A stretch of 64,000 nucleotides of DNA from Granulicella sibirica. GTDB taxonomy: Bacteria > Acidobacteriota > Terriglobia > Terriglobales > Acidobacteriaceae. The position numbers and the translations under genes were made by a program. The first letter of the stretch is position 1; each line of letters begins with the position of its first letter. Positions 44,520 to 52,939 of the stretch are shown here, one piece after another. The notes under the pieces are model-generated. The model did no database searches. It saw nothing but the letters and a program-made list of their open reading frames with translations, and had not been told where the DNA came from. The stretch lies in contig NZ_RDSM01000002.1 in the NCBI RefSeq assembly GCF_004115155.1, positions 1,178,001 to 1,242,000 of the forward strand, written 5' to 3'.

Positions 44520-46834
44520 GCGGTGGCTCCCTTTGGAGCTGCTTCCGGAGTTGATGTCGTCGAAACAGATCGCGCCGGTAGGCGGAAGTCCAGTTCGTTG
44601 ATTGGCCGCTCGAGCTTCTGAAACTCCGTTCTGGCCGCGTCAAGAATCAGCGGCATTGTCACCTTCGATTTTTCCCTCGCGGCAAGAAATGCCGCATTCA
44701 GGGCGATGCTGTGAATGTGGCCTCCCGCGATGTTGAGCCGGGCCAGACGATCGAAGTCGAGGTCGTCTTTCGGCACACTTGCCGTGAATGCACGCTGCCA
44801 GATGGCTTTGCGCTCCGTTGCCGCCGGAAATGGGAAGTTCACAACGAAGCGCAGCCGGCGAAAGAACGCGAGGTCGAGCGCGCTCTTGCTATTTGTGGCG
44901 AGAATTGCCAGTCCGCGATATGCCTCCATCCGTTGGAGCAGATAATTCACTTCGATATTCGAATAGCGGTCGTGGCTATCCTTCACTTCGCTGCGTTTGC
45001 CAAACAGAGCGTCGGCTTCGTCGAAGAAAAGAATTGTCCCGCCCATCTCCGCGTTGTCGAAGAGCTGCCGCAGGTTCTTCTCGGTTTCGCCGATATACTT
45101 GCTTACCACTGCCGAGAGGTCGATGCGATAGAGGTTGAGTTTCAGGTGGTTTGCGATCACCTCGGCAGCCATCGACTTGCCCGTCCCGCTGTCTCCGGCG
45201 AAGAGCGCGCTGATCCCCAGCCCGCGGCTGAGCTTTTCGGAGTAGCCCCACGTCTGGTAGACGGTTGCGCGGTTCGCAACCTGCTCGGCAATCTGCTTCA
45301 GCAGGTTCAGTTCATGTGGCGGCAAAACGAAGTCATCCCAGGTCGCCTTCGGCTCGAGCCGTTGCGCCAGCCCATCCAACTTTGGCCTACAGGAGAGCAG
45401 GCACGTCGTCCATAAACGGTCCGCCAAGGGGACATCGGCGTGGTCTGCCGCGGTCAGGCTCTCGTGCGCAATCGTGTGAAGCGTTGGCAGATCGAGGTTG
45501 AACTGGTCTGCCAGTCGCGCCGGAATGTCTCCTGCCGCCTCGCCGAGTGAATCCTTCCACGCATTCACCTGCTCTGCCGTTGTGGGACGGGTTACATCAA
45601 CCGAGTGCGATGGCCTCGTCGAAGCCGGAAAGCTTTCGCGCGTGTCCAGGAATACTGAGCCTCCGACGCGATCGAGGAACCTCCCCAGCAATGCTTTCGA
45701 CGGACCGGCCTGTGGCTCCGCTCCGAACGCTGGTGCCTCTACAAACAAGGCCAGTGGCATCAGCAATCTTTCGCGATGCCACAGCCGTCCCATCAGTTCA
45801 AGATCGGCCGCATGCGTAGGCAGCAACGCTGCCTGTAGCTTGTAGAGCTGCAATTGCATCGACCGCGTAATCTCGCCGGCTATCGATTGTTTCGTCGCCC
45901 CTTCGTTGCCCAGCAACTGGATCATCGGCGCGGCCGATTCGCCCTGCGTCAACCGGGCAAGAATCTGGTCGATGATCAACGAGTGGGAGGGCGGAAGTGG
46001 ATGCCCATTCGACTGGGTGTCAAGGGCCTCGAGGTACGGACTCAGCCGTTCATCCAGCGTATTCAACCCTTTTACATAGCTCAAGAGCCGCTCGTCCAAA
46101 CGCAATGGGCTCGCCGCCAACGCGTCGCCATTGTTCTGGATAATCTCTACCAGCTTCCAGAAACGCAGCGGCTTTTCAGGCGACAGCGCGTCCCAGGATG
46201 CCTCTTGAAACAACGAGAAGGCGAGCGCGAATGTCGGCTGCCGCGAGCCGGGCGGGCACCGCGCGCACAGCGCCGCGATTTCGGAATCCAGCTCGAAGCC
46301 CACGCATAACATCAGAATGTCCCGCTCGAACGGGGAGAGTCCGAGAAGCTGTGACAGGATCAGCAAAGCCGGCGGTGGATGGATCGCCGAAGCCGCTTCA
46401 TCGAGGGCCGCCTTTGCGGCCTCCAGCGATTGAGATACCGGCGGCGCCGACGCAGGTTCTGGTGGTGGTTCTGGTGGTGGCTCGGCCGGTGCGGGAGGTG
46501 TCGGAATTGGCGTTCCGGGGCCAAGCAAAATCGGGGTCGATGGCTTCGGCTGCGTACGCGGCGCGAATCCTTTCCACTTCCAGAAGGTCTCGCGCTCGAC
46601 GGCATCAACGACGGCCGTCTCCACTACTGCTTCAACCACCCGCTCGACGGTCTTGAGCTTGCTTGGTGGCTGAGTAGGCTGCGGCGATGTGGTTTGCTGT
46701 CGCGCCGTTGGTTGCATCGGGGCAGCCTCTGCCTCCCGCCTGTCGACGCGGTCCTGCAAGGTGGCGCGCACCCACGCTACCGCTGCCGACAGATACTTCG
46801 AGTTCCCATCGAGCCATGTGCTGGCGTCCGTCAT
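44516..46834 (-). CDS. eCIS AAA+ ATPase (Afp15/Pvc15-like)
   Basis: A 772-residue ATPase that is needed for assembly of Afp-type particles. The N-terminal 150 residues are Pro/Thr/Gln-rich (PAEPPPEPPPEPASAPP). A helical middle region follows (LLILSQLLGLSPFERDILML). The C-terminal AAA+ domain has Walker A ALFAGDSGTGKSMAAEVIA (about residue 545), sensor-proximal SAVVSKYIGETEKNLRQLFD, Walker B GTILFFDEADALFGKRSEV and arginine finger region FFRRLRFVVNFPFP. It overlaps both neighbours by ATGA. Confidence 0.94.
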   Translation of the reverse strand: MTDASTWLDGNSKYLSAAVAWVRATLQDRVDRREAEAAPMQPTARQQTTSPQPTQPPSKLKTVERVVEAVVETAVVDAVERETFWKWKGFAPRTQPKPSTPILLGPGTPIPTPPAPAEPPPEPPPEPASAPPVSQSLEAAKAALDEAASAIHPPPALLILSQLLGLSPFERDILMLCVGFELDSEIAALCARCPPGSRQPTFALAFSLFQEASWDALSPEKPLRFWKLVEIIQNNGDALAASPLRLDERLLSYVKGLNTLDERLSPYLEALDTQSNGHPLPPSHSLIIDQILARLTQGESAAPMIQLLGNEGATKQSIAGEITRSMQLQLYKLQAALLPTHAADLELMGRLWHRERLLMPLALFVEAPAFGAEPQAGPSKALLGRFLDRVGGSVFLDTRESFPASTRPSHSVDVTRPTTAEQVNAWKDSLGEAAGDIPARLADQFNLDLPTLHTIAHESLTAADHADVPLADRLWTTCLLSCRPKLDGLAQRLEPKATWDDFVLPPHELNLLKQIAEQVANRATVYQTWGYSEKLSRGLGISALFAGDSGTGKSMAAEVIANHLKLNLYRIDLSAVVSKYIGETEKNLRQLFDNAEMGGTILFFDEADALFGKRSEVKDSHDRYSNIEVNYLLQRMEAYRGLAILATNSKSALDLAFFRRLRFVVNFPFPAATERKAIWQRAFTASVPKDDLDFDRLARLNIAGGHIHSIALNAAFLAAREKSKVTMPLILDAARTEFQKLERPINELDFRLPARSVSTTSTPEAAPKGATA

Positions 46835-48060
46835 GACACCGTCACCTTCTGCGTCGGATCGAACGCCGGGGGCGTTGTCGAGCGATTGATGTAAATGCTG
46901 TCCACGCCGTCCACCCGCAGACGAGCGTAGAGATCGCCGGCGGGAAGTGCAGCCGCGTTGAAGGTCAGCGTCGCCGTCTGCGTCGCATGCGCCTCGGACA
47001 GGACCTCCTGGCTACCCAGCAGAAGAGAGGCCCGCTGTGTCGGCCATATCTGTGGCGAACTTGTCACCGTGTAGGTGATATTTGGTCCCGGCGCGGTCTT
47101 CGGCGTGATCGTCATCTTCGGGGCCAGCGCAAACGCGAGCTGGTTCGTCGAGCGCCGATAGCTCTCGCCCGGGCGCTGCACCATTACACCCACCGTGTAA
47201 TATCCTGCCGGCCACAGCGCGGGAGCGGATGGTATTTGCACCGATATCTGCGTGCTCGATGACCCTGCGATCGGCGCGACCTCGATTGGGTTCGCGAAGA
47301 GTGGGTGGCTAAAGAGCACTCCGATGCTTGTACCGTCGAGCGCCGAACCCATCAAGGTCAGCGTGCCGCCGAGTTGTGCAACCACCTGATTCGCTGCGAA
47401 CCCAATCGTAGTCAGCGCAGGGTATGGCGAAGACAGATTGGTCTGCGAAGCGATGCCTTTGTCTCCCGGTCCGCGCGTGAGCACTGGCAGCGGCGTGCGC
47501 GAAGGCAGGGTGCTGTCGATCAACACTACGGACACCTCGTAGGCAACTGACAAGCGATACTGTGTTGCGAAACCGGTCCACAGCTTCGATATCTCTTCAA
47601 TGGAAAGCGGCTGCAGCGTGATGCGCACTCGGTCCGCCTGCGTGTCAAGATTGTTGCCGGGCAGGGAAGCCGCCGTCGCCAACTGAATCTCCTGGGGGCC
47701 AAGCAGAGCGTGGTCATGCAGGATGCTCATCGCGCTTCCCAACAGAAGATGGCCGTTGGGTGTTGTTGCATCGTTGTCTTTTCCGAACGCTGTTAGTAGA
47801 TAGAAGAGGGTGAGCGCCAGCGGCGGAATTCCACTCTCGCCTGGTGCCACCTGCGAAGGCACGTTCATGTTGCGCCACGCCGCGTCCGGAAGGACCTGGT
47901 ACAGAAATAGATTCAACTGGTTCGAATTCAGGTTTCCGCGAGCTTTGTCCGGCGGCAGGATCGTCACCATCGTGTCTGAAAGGCTCGGATCCGCGGTGAC
48001 GCCGCCAAGGATCGCCTGGAGCGTCATCGTCGCCGCGGCTACTGCCGCCGCGCTGCTCAT
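46831..48060 (-). CDS. eCIS cap/terminator protein (Afp16-like, DUF4255)
   Basis: A 409-residue protein whose N-terminal 200 residues match DUF4255 (Pvc16 N-terminal family): NLNSNQLNLFLYQVLPDAAW, PPLALTLFYLLTAFGKDND and LLGSAMSILHDHALLGPQEI. Afp16 homologues terminate tube/sheath growth and cap the particle. The C-terminal 200 residues form two Ig-like beta domains (TTIGFAANQVVAQLGGTLTL, YTVGVMVQRPGESYRRS), longer than the minimal cap protein. It overlaps the ATPase gene and the upstream gene by ATGA. Confidence 0.9.
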   Translation of the reverse strand: MSSAAAVAAATMTLQAILGGVTADPSLSDTMVTILPPDKARGNLNSNQLNLFLYQVLPDAAWRNMNVPSQVAPGESGIPPLALTLFYLLTAFGKDNDATTPNGHLLLGSAMSILHDHALLGPQEIQLATAASLPGNNLDTQADRVRITLQPLSIEEISKLWTGFATQYRLSVAYEVSVVLIDSTLPSRTPLPVLTRGPGDKGIASQTNLSSPYPALTTIGFAANQVVAQLGGTLTLMGSALDGTSIGVLFSHPLFANPIEVAPIAGSSSTQISVQIPSAPALWPAGYYTVGVMVQRPGESYRRSTNQLAFALAPKMTITPKTAPGPNITYTVTSSPQIWPTQRASLLLGSQEVLSEAHATQTATLTFNAAALPAGDLYARLRVDGVDSIYINRSTTPPAFDPTQKVTVS

Positions 48061-48950
48061 CCCATCCCTCCGGCTTTCTTCTGCCGCAGGTAGTCCTCAA
48101 GCGATATGCCGTCCTGGGCCTTCTTCGTGGCCGGGCGTGAGGAAGTCTGACTCGTTTCGGCGATCACATCTATACGGCCGATGCTGATATGGATCGTTCG
48201 CTCCGTGTCGGATGCAGCGATCTTTGTTGAGCGCTCTTTTGCCTCAGCCTTCGAACGCAGCGTGGGCATTGCTGCCACCTCTTTCACTGCAATGTGCGCG
48301 AGCGTAGGACGGCTCAACAGTGGAAAAGCTGCTCGGCTTTCCGTCGACGACGGAATCGGCTTCGGTTCAGTCTCGGCGTTACTCGCGCGTGGTCTCGGCG
48401 GAGCTTCTTTCTCTTCGGTTCTTTCGATCCGATCAGAGATGTTCTTTGCGGCGACCGGCTTTTCCTGTTCTCGATTTCCATCCTGCGCGACAAAGTGCTT
48501 GTTTGCGTGGCTCTTCTCTGGCGTGGAAGCTCGTTCAATCTCGCGGGTGCTTTCGAATACCGATATACCTGAAGGCTTAGCAGACGCCACTGATCGAGCC
48601 GGTTCCTGAGCTGAAACGCCAGTACGCGTCCGCTCCGGCGGTTCGGCCTGCGACGTCACGTGTGTCTGGAATTCGGGTTCTCGCACGGGGCGGAGGGCGT
48701 TTTCGTCATCTGGACGCGATCTTAGACCTTTTCGACTATCCTCAGGTGTTTCGTCTCGCGGACGCTCGGCCACCATCGAAGGCTTCCGCTCCCGTTCGGT
48801 GGGCGCATCTGGACCTCCTTCGACGTCTATCTCCGATGGTGCGACGACTGCCGCCTTGCCCGTCGGCTCGAAGATCGATCGAACCCTCGGTTTCAGGGTC
48901 ATAGAGGATGAAAAACTTCTGTCGGCAAGATGCTTCAGAAAGTCGCTCAT
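48057..48950 (-). CDS. Low-complexity eCIS cluster protein (unknown function)
   Basis: A 297-residue protein, start ATG at 48950 fixed by a 4-base overlap with the gp51-like gene. The N-terminus, MSDFLKHLADRSFSSSMTLK followed by PRVRSIFEP, resembles short proteins at this place in other eCIS clusters. Most of the rest is disordered, rich in Glu, Arg, Lys, Ser and Pro. The C-terminus has an ordered motif, TIHISIGRIDVIAETSQTSS, ending ISLEDYLRQKKAGGMG. The two ends could be docking motifs joined by a flexible linker, as in a scaffold or tape-measure substitute; that is inference. Confidence 0.72.
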   Translation of the reverse strand: MSDFLKHLADRSFSSSMTLKPRVRSIFEPTGKAAVVAPSEIDVEGGPDAPTERERKPSMVAERPRDETPEDSRKGLRSRPDDENALRPVREPEFQTHVTSQAEPPERTRTGVSAQEPARSVASAKPSGISVFESTREIERASTPEKSHANKHFVAQDGNREQEKPVAAKNISDRIERTEEKEAPPRPRASNAETEPKPIPSSTESRAAFPLLSRPTLAHIAVKEVAAMPTLRSKAEAKERSTKIAASDTERTIHISIGRIDVIAETSQTSSRPATKKAQDGISLEDYLRQKKAGGMG

Positions 48951-49681
48951 GTGTTCACCATCGCAAGGTAGACTTGTCGCCGGGATGCGCTTAGGGAAAG
49001 CACTTCGGTCTCGGTCCATCCATACGCGCTTGCCAATGCATGAACCTCACGCAGCGTCCGCTTTGCCCACGCGTCAAGCTCGCTCCATAGAAATGCCACG
49101 ATATCCAACCGCTCCAGCCATGAGCTTTCGCACGCGGCGCAAGCCACTTCCAGTACACACTCCGCCTGCGGATCGAGCGCCGCCATCTTCTCCGTAAGCT
49201 GCTCGACAGTCTCGGCGGATAGTTTTGTTGCATCCACCCGTACACCTTCCGACGTGACGCACCGGGCCAGGATCTTCGAAGCAGCCTGTTCGGGCTCCAT
49301 TCCATCCGCCGCTGCAAGGTCCGAGCTGTTTGGTCGCCGCACCTGAAATTCCCGTCCATCTCTAACTATGATCGCCGTGCTTTCCGTGCCGCTTAGGGAG
49401 GACAGTGTCGCTGCTTGCTTCAACTGTGCCACCTCGACTGCTACCTCAACTGCCGTCCGGCATCGCGGGCAAGTGCTTAGCGCTGTCAGCTCTGGCCCGA
49501 ACGTCGATGCCTGCAGGGCAAGCAACAGTCCGTCACGCTGTCCGATGCTGAGCTCACGCACCTGCTCCCGCGAAAGCTCCGGACAGGCGCTTTCGAGGAT
49601 CGCAAGCGCGCGCTCATATGGCAGGCGGTCCAAGCCTTCTTCCCAAACATTCAGGAAGTCCGATGCGGTCATTGCCCGCAT
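48947..49681 (-). CDS. T4 gp51-like baseplate hub assembly chaperone
   Basis: A 244-residue protein with the layout of the T4-type baseplate hub assembly catalyst family found in eCIS. Segments are FLNVWEEGLDRLPYERALAI, ELSIGQRDGLLLALQASTFG and the C-terminal REVHALASAYGWTETEVLSL. Two Cys pairs, CPRC (about residue 74) and CAAC (about residue 178), likely form one zinc site. It begins three bases after the tube stop codon and its stop overlaps the next start by ATGA. Expected role: help fold or load the hub, not part of the finished particle. Confidence 0.85.
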   Translation of the reverse strand: MRAMTASDFLNVWEEGLDRLPYERALAILESACPELSREQVRELSIGQRDGLLLALQASTFGPELTALSTCPRCRTAVEVAVEVAQLKQAATLSSLSGTESTAIIVRDGREFQVRRPNSSDLAAADGMEPEQAASKILARCVTSEGVRVDATKLSAETVEQLTEKMAALDPQAECVLEVACAACESSWLERLDIVAFLWSELDAWAKRTLREVHALASAYGWTETEVLSLSASRRQVYLAMVNT

Positions 49682-49684
49682 AGA

Positions 49685-50215
49685 TCAAGCCCCCGCTGGA
49701 ATGGTGAAGGATGGCTCAGTCGGCTCGGTCACAGCCTGGTCGCGTTCCCAGCCCTCGTTCTCGAGCTTGATATGCTGGATCGCAATTGCGTTAGCATTCG
49801 AATCCAGGTCGGGCATTGCCTGGAACTCCGATACCCAGCACCGGTAGATCTTGTACGCGATCGCAAGCTGCCCAGCTTCGTTGTAGATCTCGATCGTGAG
49901 ATCTTTGCGAAAGTCTTTGAGCGAAACCTCCGAACCGAGTCCCGCCCCAACGCTCCACACCTTGTTTGCCCACTTCTCAAACTCGAGATCGTGGGTCACG
50001 CCGCGCTCCAGCGTGATCGCGTCGTACTCGGTGCGGCCCGGTGACTTGCGGCTTGACGAAGGATCGCCGCCGTCGCGATGCTTCACCACTTCAGTGGTCC
50101 GCTTGAGCGTACCTACCTTGCTGATGCCAGCGACATACTTGCCGTCCCACTTGACCCGAAATTTGAAGTTCTTGTACGGATCGAAGCGCTGTGCATTGAC
50201 TGTGAACTGTGCCAT
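49685..50215 (-). CDS. eCIS inner tube protein (Afp1/5-like)
   Basis: A 176-residue phage-tail-tube-like protein: DPYKNFKFRVKWDGKYVAGI, then KRTTEVVKHRDGGDPSSSRK, YDAITLERGVTHDLEFEKWA and YRCWVSEFQAMPDLDSNANA are conserved in the 'phage tail region protein' family that builds hexameric inner tubes. AGGAG lies before the ATG. It follows the sheath gene by 24 bases. Only one clear tube gene of this type is present, whereas Afp has several paralogues. Confidence 0.94.
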   Translation of the reverse strand: MAQFTVNAQRFDPYKNFKFRVKWDGKYVAGISKVGTLKRTTEVVKHRDGGDPSSSRKSPGRTEYDAITLERGVTHDLEFEKWANKVWSVGAGLGSEVSLKDFRKDLTIEIYNEAGQLAIAYKIYRCWVSEFQAMPDLDSNANAIAIQHIKLENEGWERDQAVTEPTEPSFTIPAGA

Positions 50216-50239
50216 GGAACTCTCTCCTTAAGTCGCGAT

Positions 50240-51781
50240 TTAGGTCGCGATCTGACCGGCGATCTGCTGAATTTGAATGACAACGAACTCGGCTGGCTTC
50301 AACGGAGCGAAGCCCACAAGCACGTTCACAATGCCCAGGTTGATGTCGTTCTGCGTGGTCGTCTCGCCGTCGCACTTTACGAAATAAGCGTCGGTCGGCG
50401 TTGTCCCCTGGAACGCGCCCTGCCGGAAGAGGTTCTGCATGAAGCTTCCGACATTCAGCCTCAACTCGGCCCACAGCGGCGAATCGTTCGGCTCGAAGAC
50501 GGCCCACTTCAAAGCGCGATACAGGCTCTCTTCGATGAACAACGCAGTTCGGCGGACTGGAACATACTTCCATTCGGAACCCAGCTCATCGTTTCCCGCC
50601 GTGGTGCGTGCCCCCCAGATGACCGTCCCATACACGCTGAAGTTTCGAATGCAGTTCACCGCGACCGGGTTCAGCACGCCGTTCTGCTTGTCATTGAGCG
50701 GCACCGCGACTCCGGAGACTCCTGCTAGGGACGCCTCTGTTCCTGCAGGCGCCTTCCAGACTCCACGATTTGTGTCGGTCCGTGCATACAAGCCCGCTAC
50801 AAAACCGCAGGGGGGGTAGCTCGCGGGCCGGTTCTGGTTTAGAGGATCGGGTGCGAGTATCCACGGAAAGTAGAATGCGCTGTTCGTCCCGGTTAGTGGC
50901 GGCCCGGTCTGCAGCTTCGTGTAGTCGGTAATGCCCGGGTCAGAGTCGCAAATCAATATTGCGCGATGCCCCTCGCAGAAGGTCTCCGCCGTGCTCAGCG
51001 TCGCGCCGACAATCTCGCCGGGGATGCAAAGCAGATTGAACAGGTCCACCTGGTCGAGCAGCGGAACCCCCGTGCCCGGGGTCGCCGGGAAGAGGGCCGT
51101 CTCAAATGCCCCACCCGCAGCGCTGTTGGTGCTTGGGGCAAGCACTGCTCCATCGGCTCCCCCGGCAAGCGGCGGAGAAGAGAGCGGCTTGGCCGCCGTG
51201 GGCAGAGGCGTATCCGCTGGCGGAGCTGTTGCTCCGCCGACAATGACAACCTGCACGAGGCTCGATTGCTTGTTGATCACATCCAGCACATAGCGTCCCT
51301 GCGGATCGGGCGTGACCATGGAAAGATTTTCATACGACTCTACGACCGTCTCGGAAAGCGCGCCCGGCGGCGCGTAGACGACCTGTACGCGAAAGCGGGT
51401 CGGGTCAGCCGTCTGCTTCTTTGTCGCGATTGCGTAGTTGCTTGCCCATGCGCCCGGATTCTTTGCGGTGAAACTAAGTACACCGCCGATGGCTACCACG
51501 CTGGCCTTCGCATCGCTGCCTGCGATTCGTACGATGTACGCCTGCTGGCCGCCATTGATGAAAAATTGCGACACCGCGTAGCCGAGCAGGCTGCGAGTGT
51601 CCAGCCCACCATACAGACGGTTGTAGTCCGACCAGCTCAGCACGAGACCGGCTGACGTTGTCGGCCCCTGAGGTGCCCAGCCAACGAAGGCCGCGATCGA
51701 AGTTGCCACGCCGGCGATGGTATGGACCCCACTTGGGATCTCCTGTACATACACGCCGGGATAGGAAGTCATGACTGGCAT
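50240..51781 (-). CDS. eCIS contractile sheath protein (Afp2-4-like)
   Basis: A 513-residue tail sheath protein. It starts MPVMTSYPGVYVQEIPSGVH, followed by TIAGVATSIAAFVGWAPQGP, the diagnostic N-terminus of the family. Further signatures are FFINGGQQAYIVRIAG, GFVAGLYARTDTNRGVWKAP and the C-terminal LNVGSFMQNLFRQGAFQG then INLGIVNVLVGFAPLKPAEF. GGAGG lies 5 bases before the ATG. It is the first structural gene of the operon. Only one sheath paralogue is present, unlike the two or three in Afp/PVC. A G/C-rich hypervariable-looking insertion lies at about residues 190-220 (PPADTPLPTAAKPLSSPPLA). Confidence 0.96.
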   Translation of the reverse strand: MPVMTSYPGVYVQEIPSGVHTIAGVATSIAAFVGWAPQGPTTSAGLVLSWSDYNRLYGGLDTRSLLGYAVSQFFINGGQQAYIVRIAGSDAKASVVAIGGVLSFTAKNPGAWASNYAIATKKQTADPTRFRVQVVYAPPGALSETVVESYENLSMVTPDPQGRYVLDVINKQSSLVQVVIVGGATAPPADTPLPTAAKPLSSPPLAGGADGAVLAPSTNSAAGGAFETALFPATPGTGVPLLDQVDLFNLLCIPGEIVGATLSTAETFCEGHRAILICDSDPGITDYTKLQTGPPLTGTNSAFYFPWILAPDPLNQNRPASYPPCGFVAGLYARTDTNRGVWKAPAGTEASLAGVSGVAVPLNDKQNGVLNPVAVNCIRNFSVYGTVIWGARTTAGNDELGSEWKYVPVRRTALFIEESLYRALKWAVFEPNDSPLWAELRLNVGSFMQNLFRQGAFQGTTPTDAYFVKCDGETTTQNDINLGIVNVLVGFAPLKPAEFVVIQIQQIAGQIAT

Positions 51782-52042
51782 TTAGTTCCTCCACAAAACA
51801 TCTATTGCGAACTGCTTCCCGATCACACATCCGGGATGTACTAACAAACCCCTGTCCGCCTAAGTGCGGAATTCCACCTGCGCTTGCGAAGGCTCCGATT
51901 GCACTGTGACTTCAGGCCCCGAAACGTTTCGCTTCCGACAACCGGAAAGTTCAATATGATCCCTGGAAGCCGAACCGCGAGTACCCGAGCCGCGAGTAAC
52001 AGACGGGTTCGCATGAAGAGAACACTGCTTGTCGAGGCGGCG
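51782..52042 (-). promoter_or_regulatory. eCIS operon promoter region with direct and inverted repeats
   Basis: This 261-base gap lies between the regulator stop and the sheath start. It contains a 14-bp direct repeat with one mismatch (51970-51983 CCGAACCGCGAGTA and 51985-51998 CCGAGCCGCGAGTA), spaced to put the units on one face about 1.5 turns apart. It also has the perfect palindrome CGAAACGTTTCG (51920-51931) and the inverted repeat TTCCG-N5-CGGAA (51933-51947). These are candidate operators; AraC-type proteins often bind direct repeats. I cannot fix a -35/-10 pair. Confidence 0.5.
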
Positions 52043-52939
52043 CTAGGACTTTCTTGCAACGGAAGTAGCACTATCTTGCAGTTCTGCTCTCTCAAGCTGC
52101 GGAAACAGTGCAATCTGCGATGGTCCCGTATCTGCCCGATATCGCGATGGACACATACCAATTTGCTTGCGAAACATGCGCGCAAAGTAAGAGAGATCAT
52201 TGAATCCGACTTCAAACGCAGCATCTGTCACCGAGGACCGCCGCTGTTTCATCAACTCTGCCGCGCGGCGAATACGAAGCTGCACGACATAATCCTGAAA
52301 GGTTATGCCGTTCACCTTTTTGAATATCCGGCTAAACTGAAACGGGCTCAGATCGCACATATCTGCGGCCTTCGCCAGAGGAATTTTGTCGGGATAGTTG
52401 GCGCGGAGATACGCCACGGCCGGCGATAACTTGTTGAACTCCGGCGAACTCAGTTTAGGTTGTGCCGTCGTCCCGACCACGTTTACCGACGGCTCTGCAT
52501 GAAGTGGCCGTAGCGAGTCGCACACCGTCTTCACCGTACAGGGCTTTTGGATGTAGTCCCAGATCTGCTGCTGGACGGCCCACCTCTGATGAATCTTCGA
52601 TTTACTTGTCGTCAGCATTACCACGGGCAGGGATTGAAATCGGCTCCTCACGCGCTCCAGGACCTCCAGGCCCTTTCTAGTCGGAGTGTCGAAGTCGAAG
52701 CACGCCGCCCACGGCGCAGTCGACTTCATCACATGACACAAGTCGAACGGCCATCGCACCGGTTGCACGGCGAAACTCTTTGGAAGACTGAGCGGAAGAT
52801 CAAGCTTCTCTCGCTTGACTAAAAAATCGATCCACAAGAGGTTTGGAAGAAGGTTAGGGGAAGCGGACATCATGGCACCACGCAGGAGATAGGTTTCGAC
52901 GGCTTCGAACGATCCCGTTTCAGGGATTCTTGGGCCCAA
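52043..52939 (-). CDS. Response regulator with AraC-type DNA-binding domain
   Basis: A 298-residue protein with a receiver-like domain (about 35-150) and a C-terminal AraC domain (about 170-280). Receiver features are LLWIDFLV, the likely phospho-acceptor aspartate in AACFDFDTPTRKG, VVMLTTS, and the lysine in WDYIQKPC. The DNA-binding part has IPLAKAADMCDLSPFQFSRI then the second helix-turn-helix VTDAAFEVGFNDLSYFARMF. The start is uncertain: TTG at 52939 has GGAGG well placed, while ATG at 52873 gives a compact receiver. No sensor kinase is nearby. It lies directly upstream of the eCIS operon on the same strand, so it is the likely regulator. Confidence 0.87.
   Translation of the reverse strand: MGPRIPETGSFEAVETYLLRGAMMSASPNLLPNLLWIDFLVKREKLDLPLSLPKSFAVQPVRWPFDLCHVMKSTAPWAACFDFDTPTRKGLEVLERVRSRFQSLPVVMLTTSKSKIHQRWAVQQQIWDYIQKPCTVKTVCDSLRPLHAEPSVNVVGTTAQPKLSSPEFNKLSPAVAYLRANYPDKIPLAKAADMCDLSPFQFSRIFKKVNGITFQDYVVQLRIRRAAELMKQRRSSVTDAAFEVGFNDLSYFARMFRKQIGMCPSRYRADTGPSQIALFPQLERAELQDSATSVARKS

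Noticed and set aside
28613..51781. Interpretation as a prophage
   Set aside because: No capsid, portal, terminase, integrase or lysis gene is present, and Afp15-, Afp16-, DUF4157- and DUF6519-type genes are typical of eCIS.
28613..51781. Interpretation as a type VI secretion system
   Set aside because: No TssJ/L/M membrane complex, Hcp or ClpV-like ATPase is seen; the AAA+ protein matches Afp15-type proteins.
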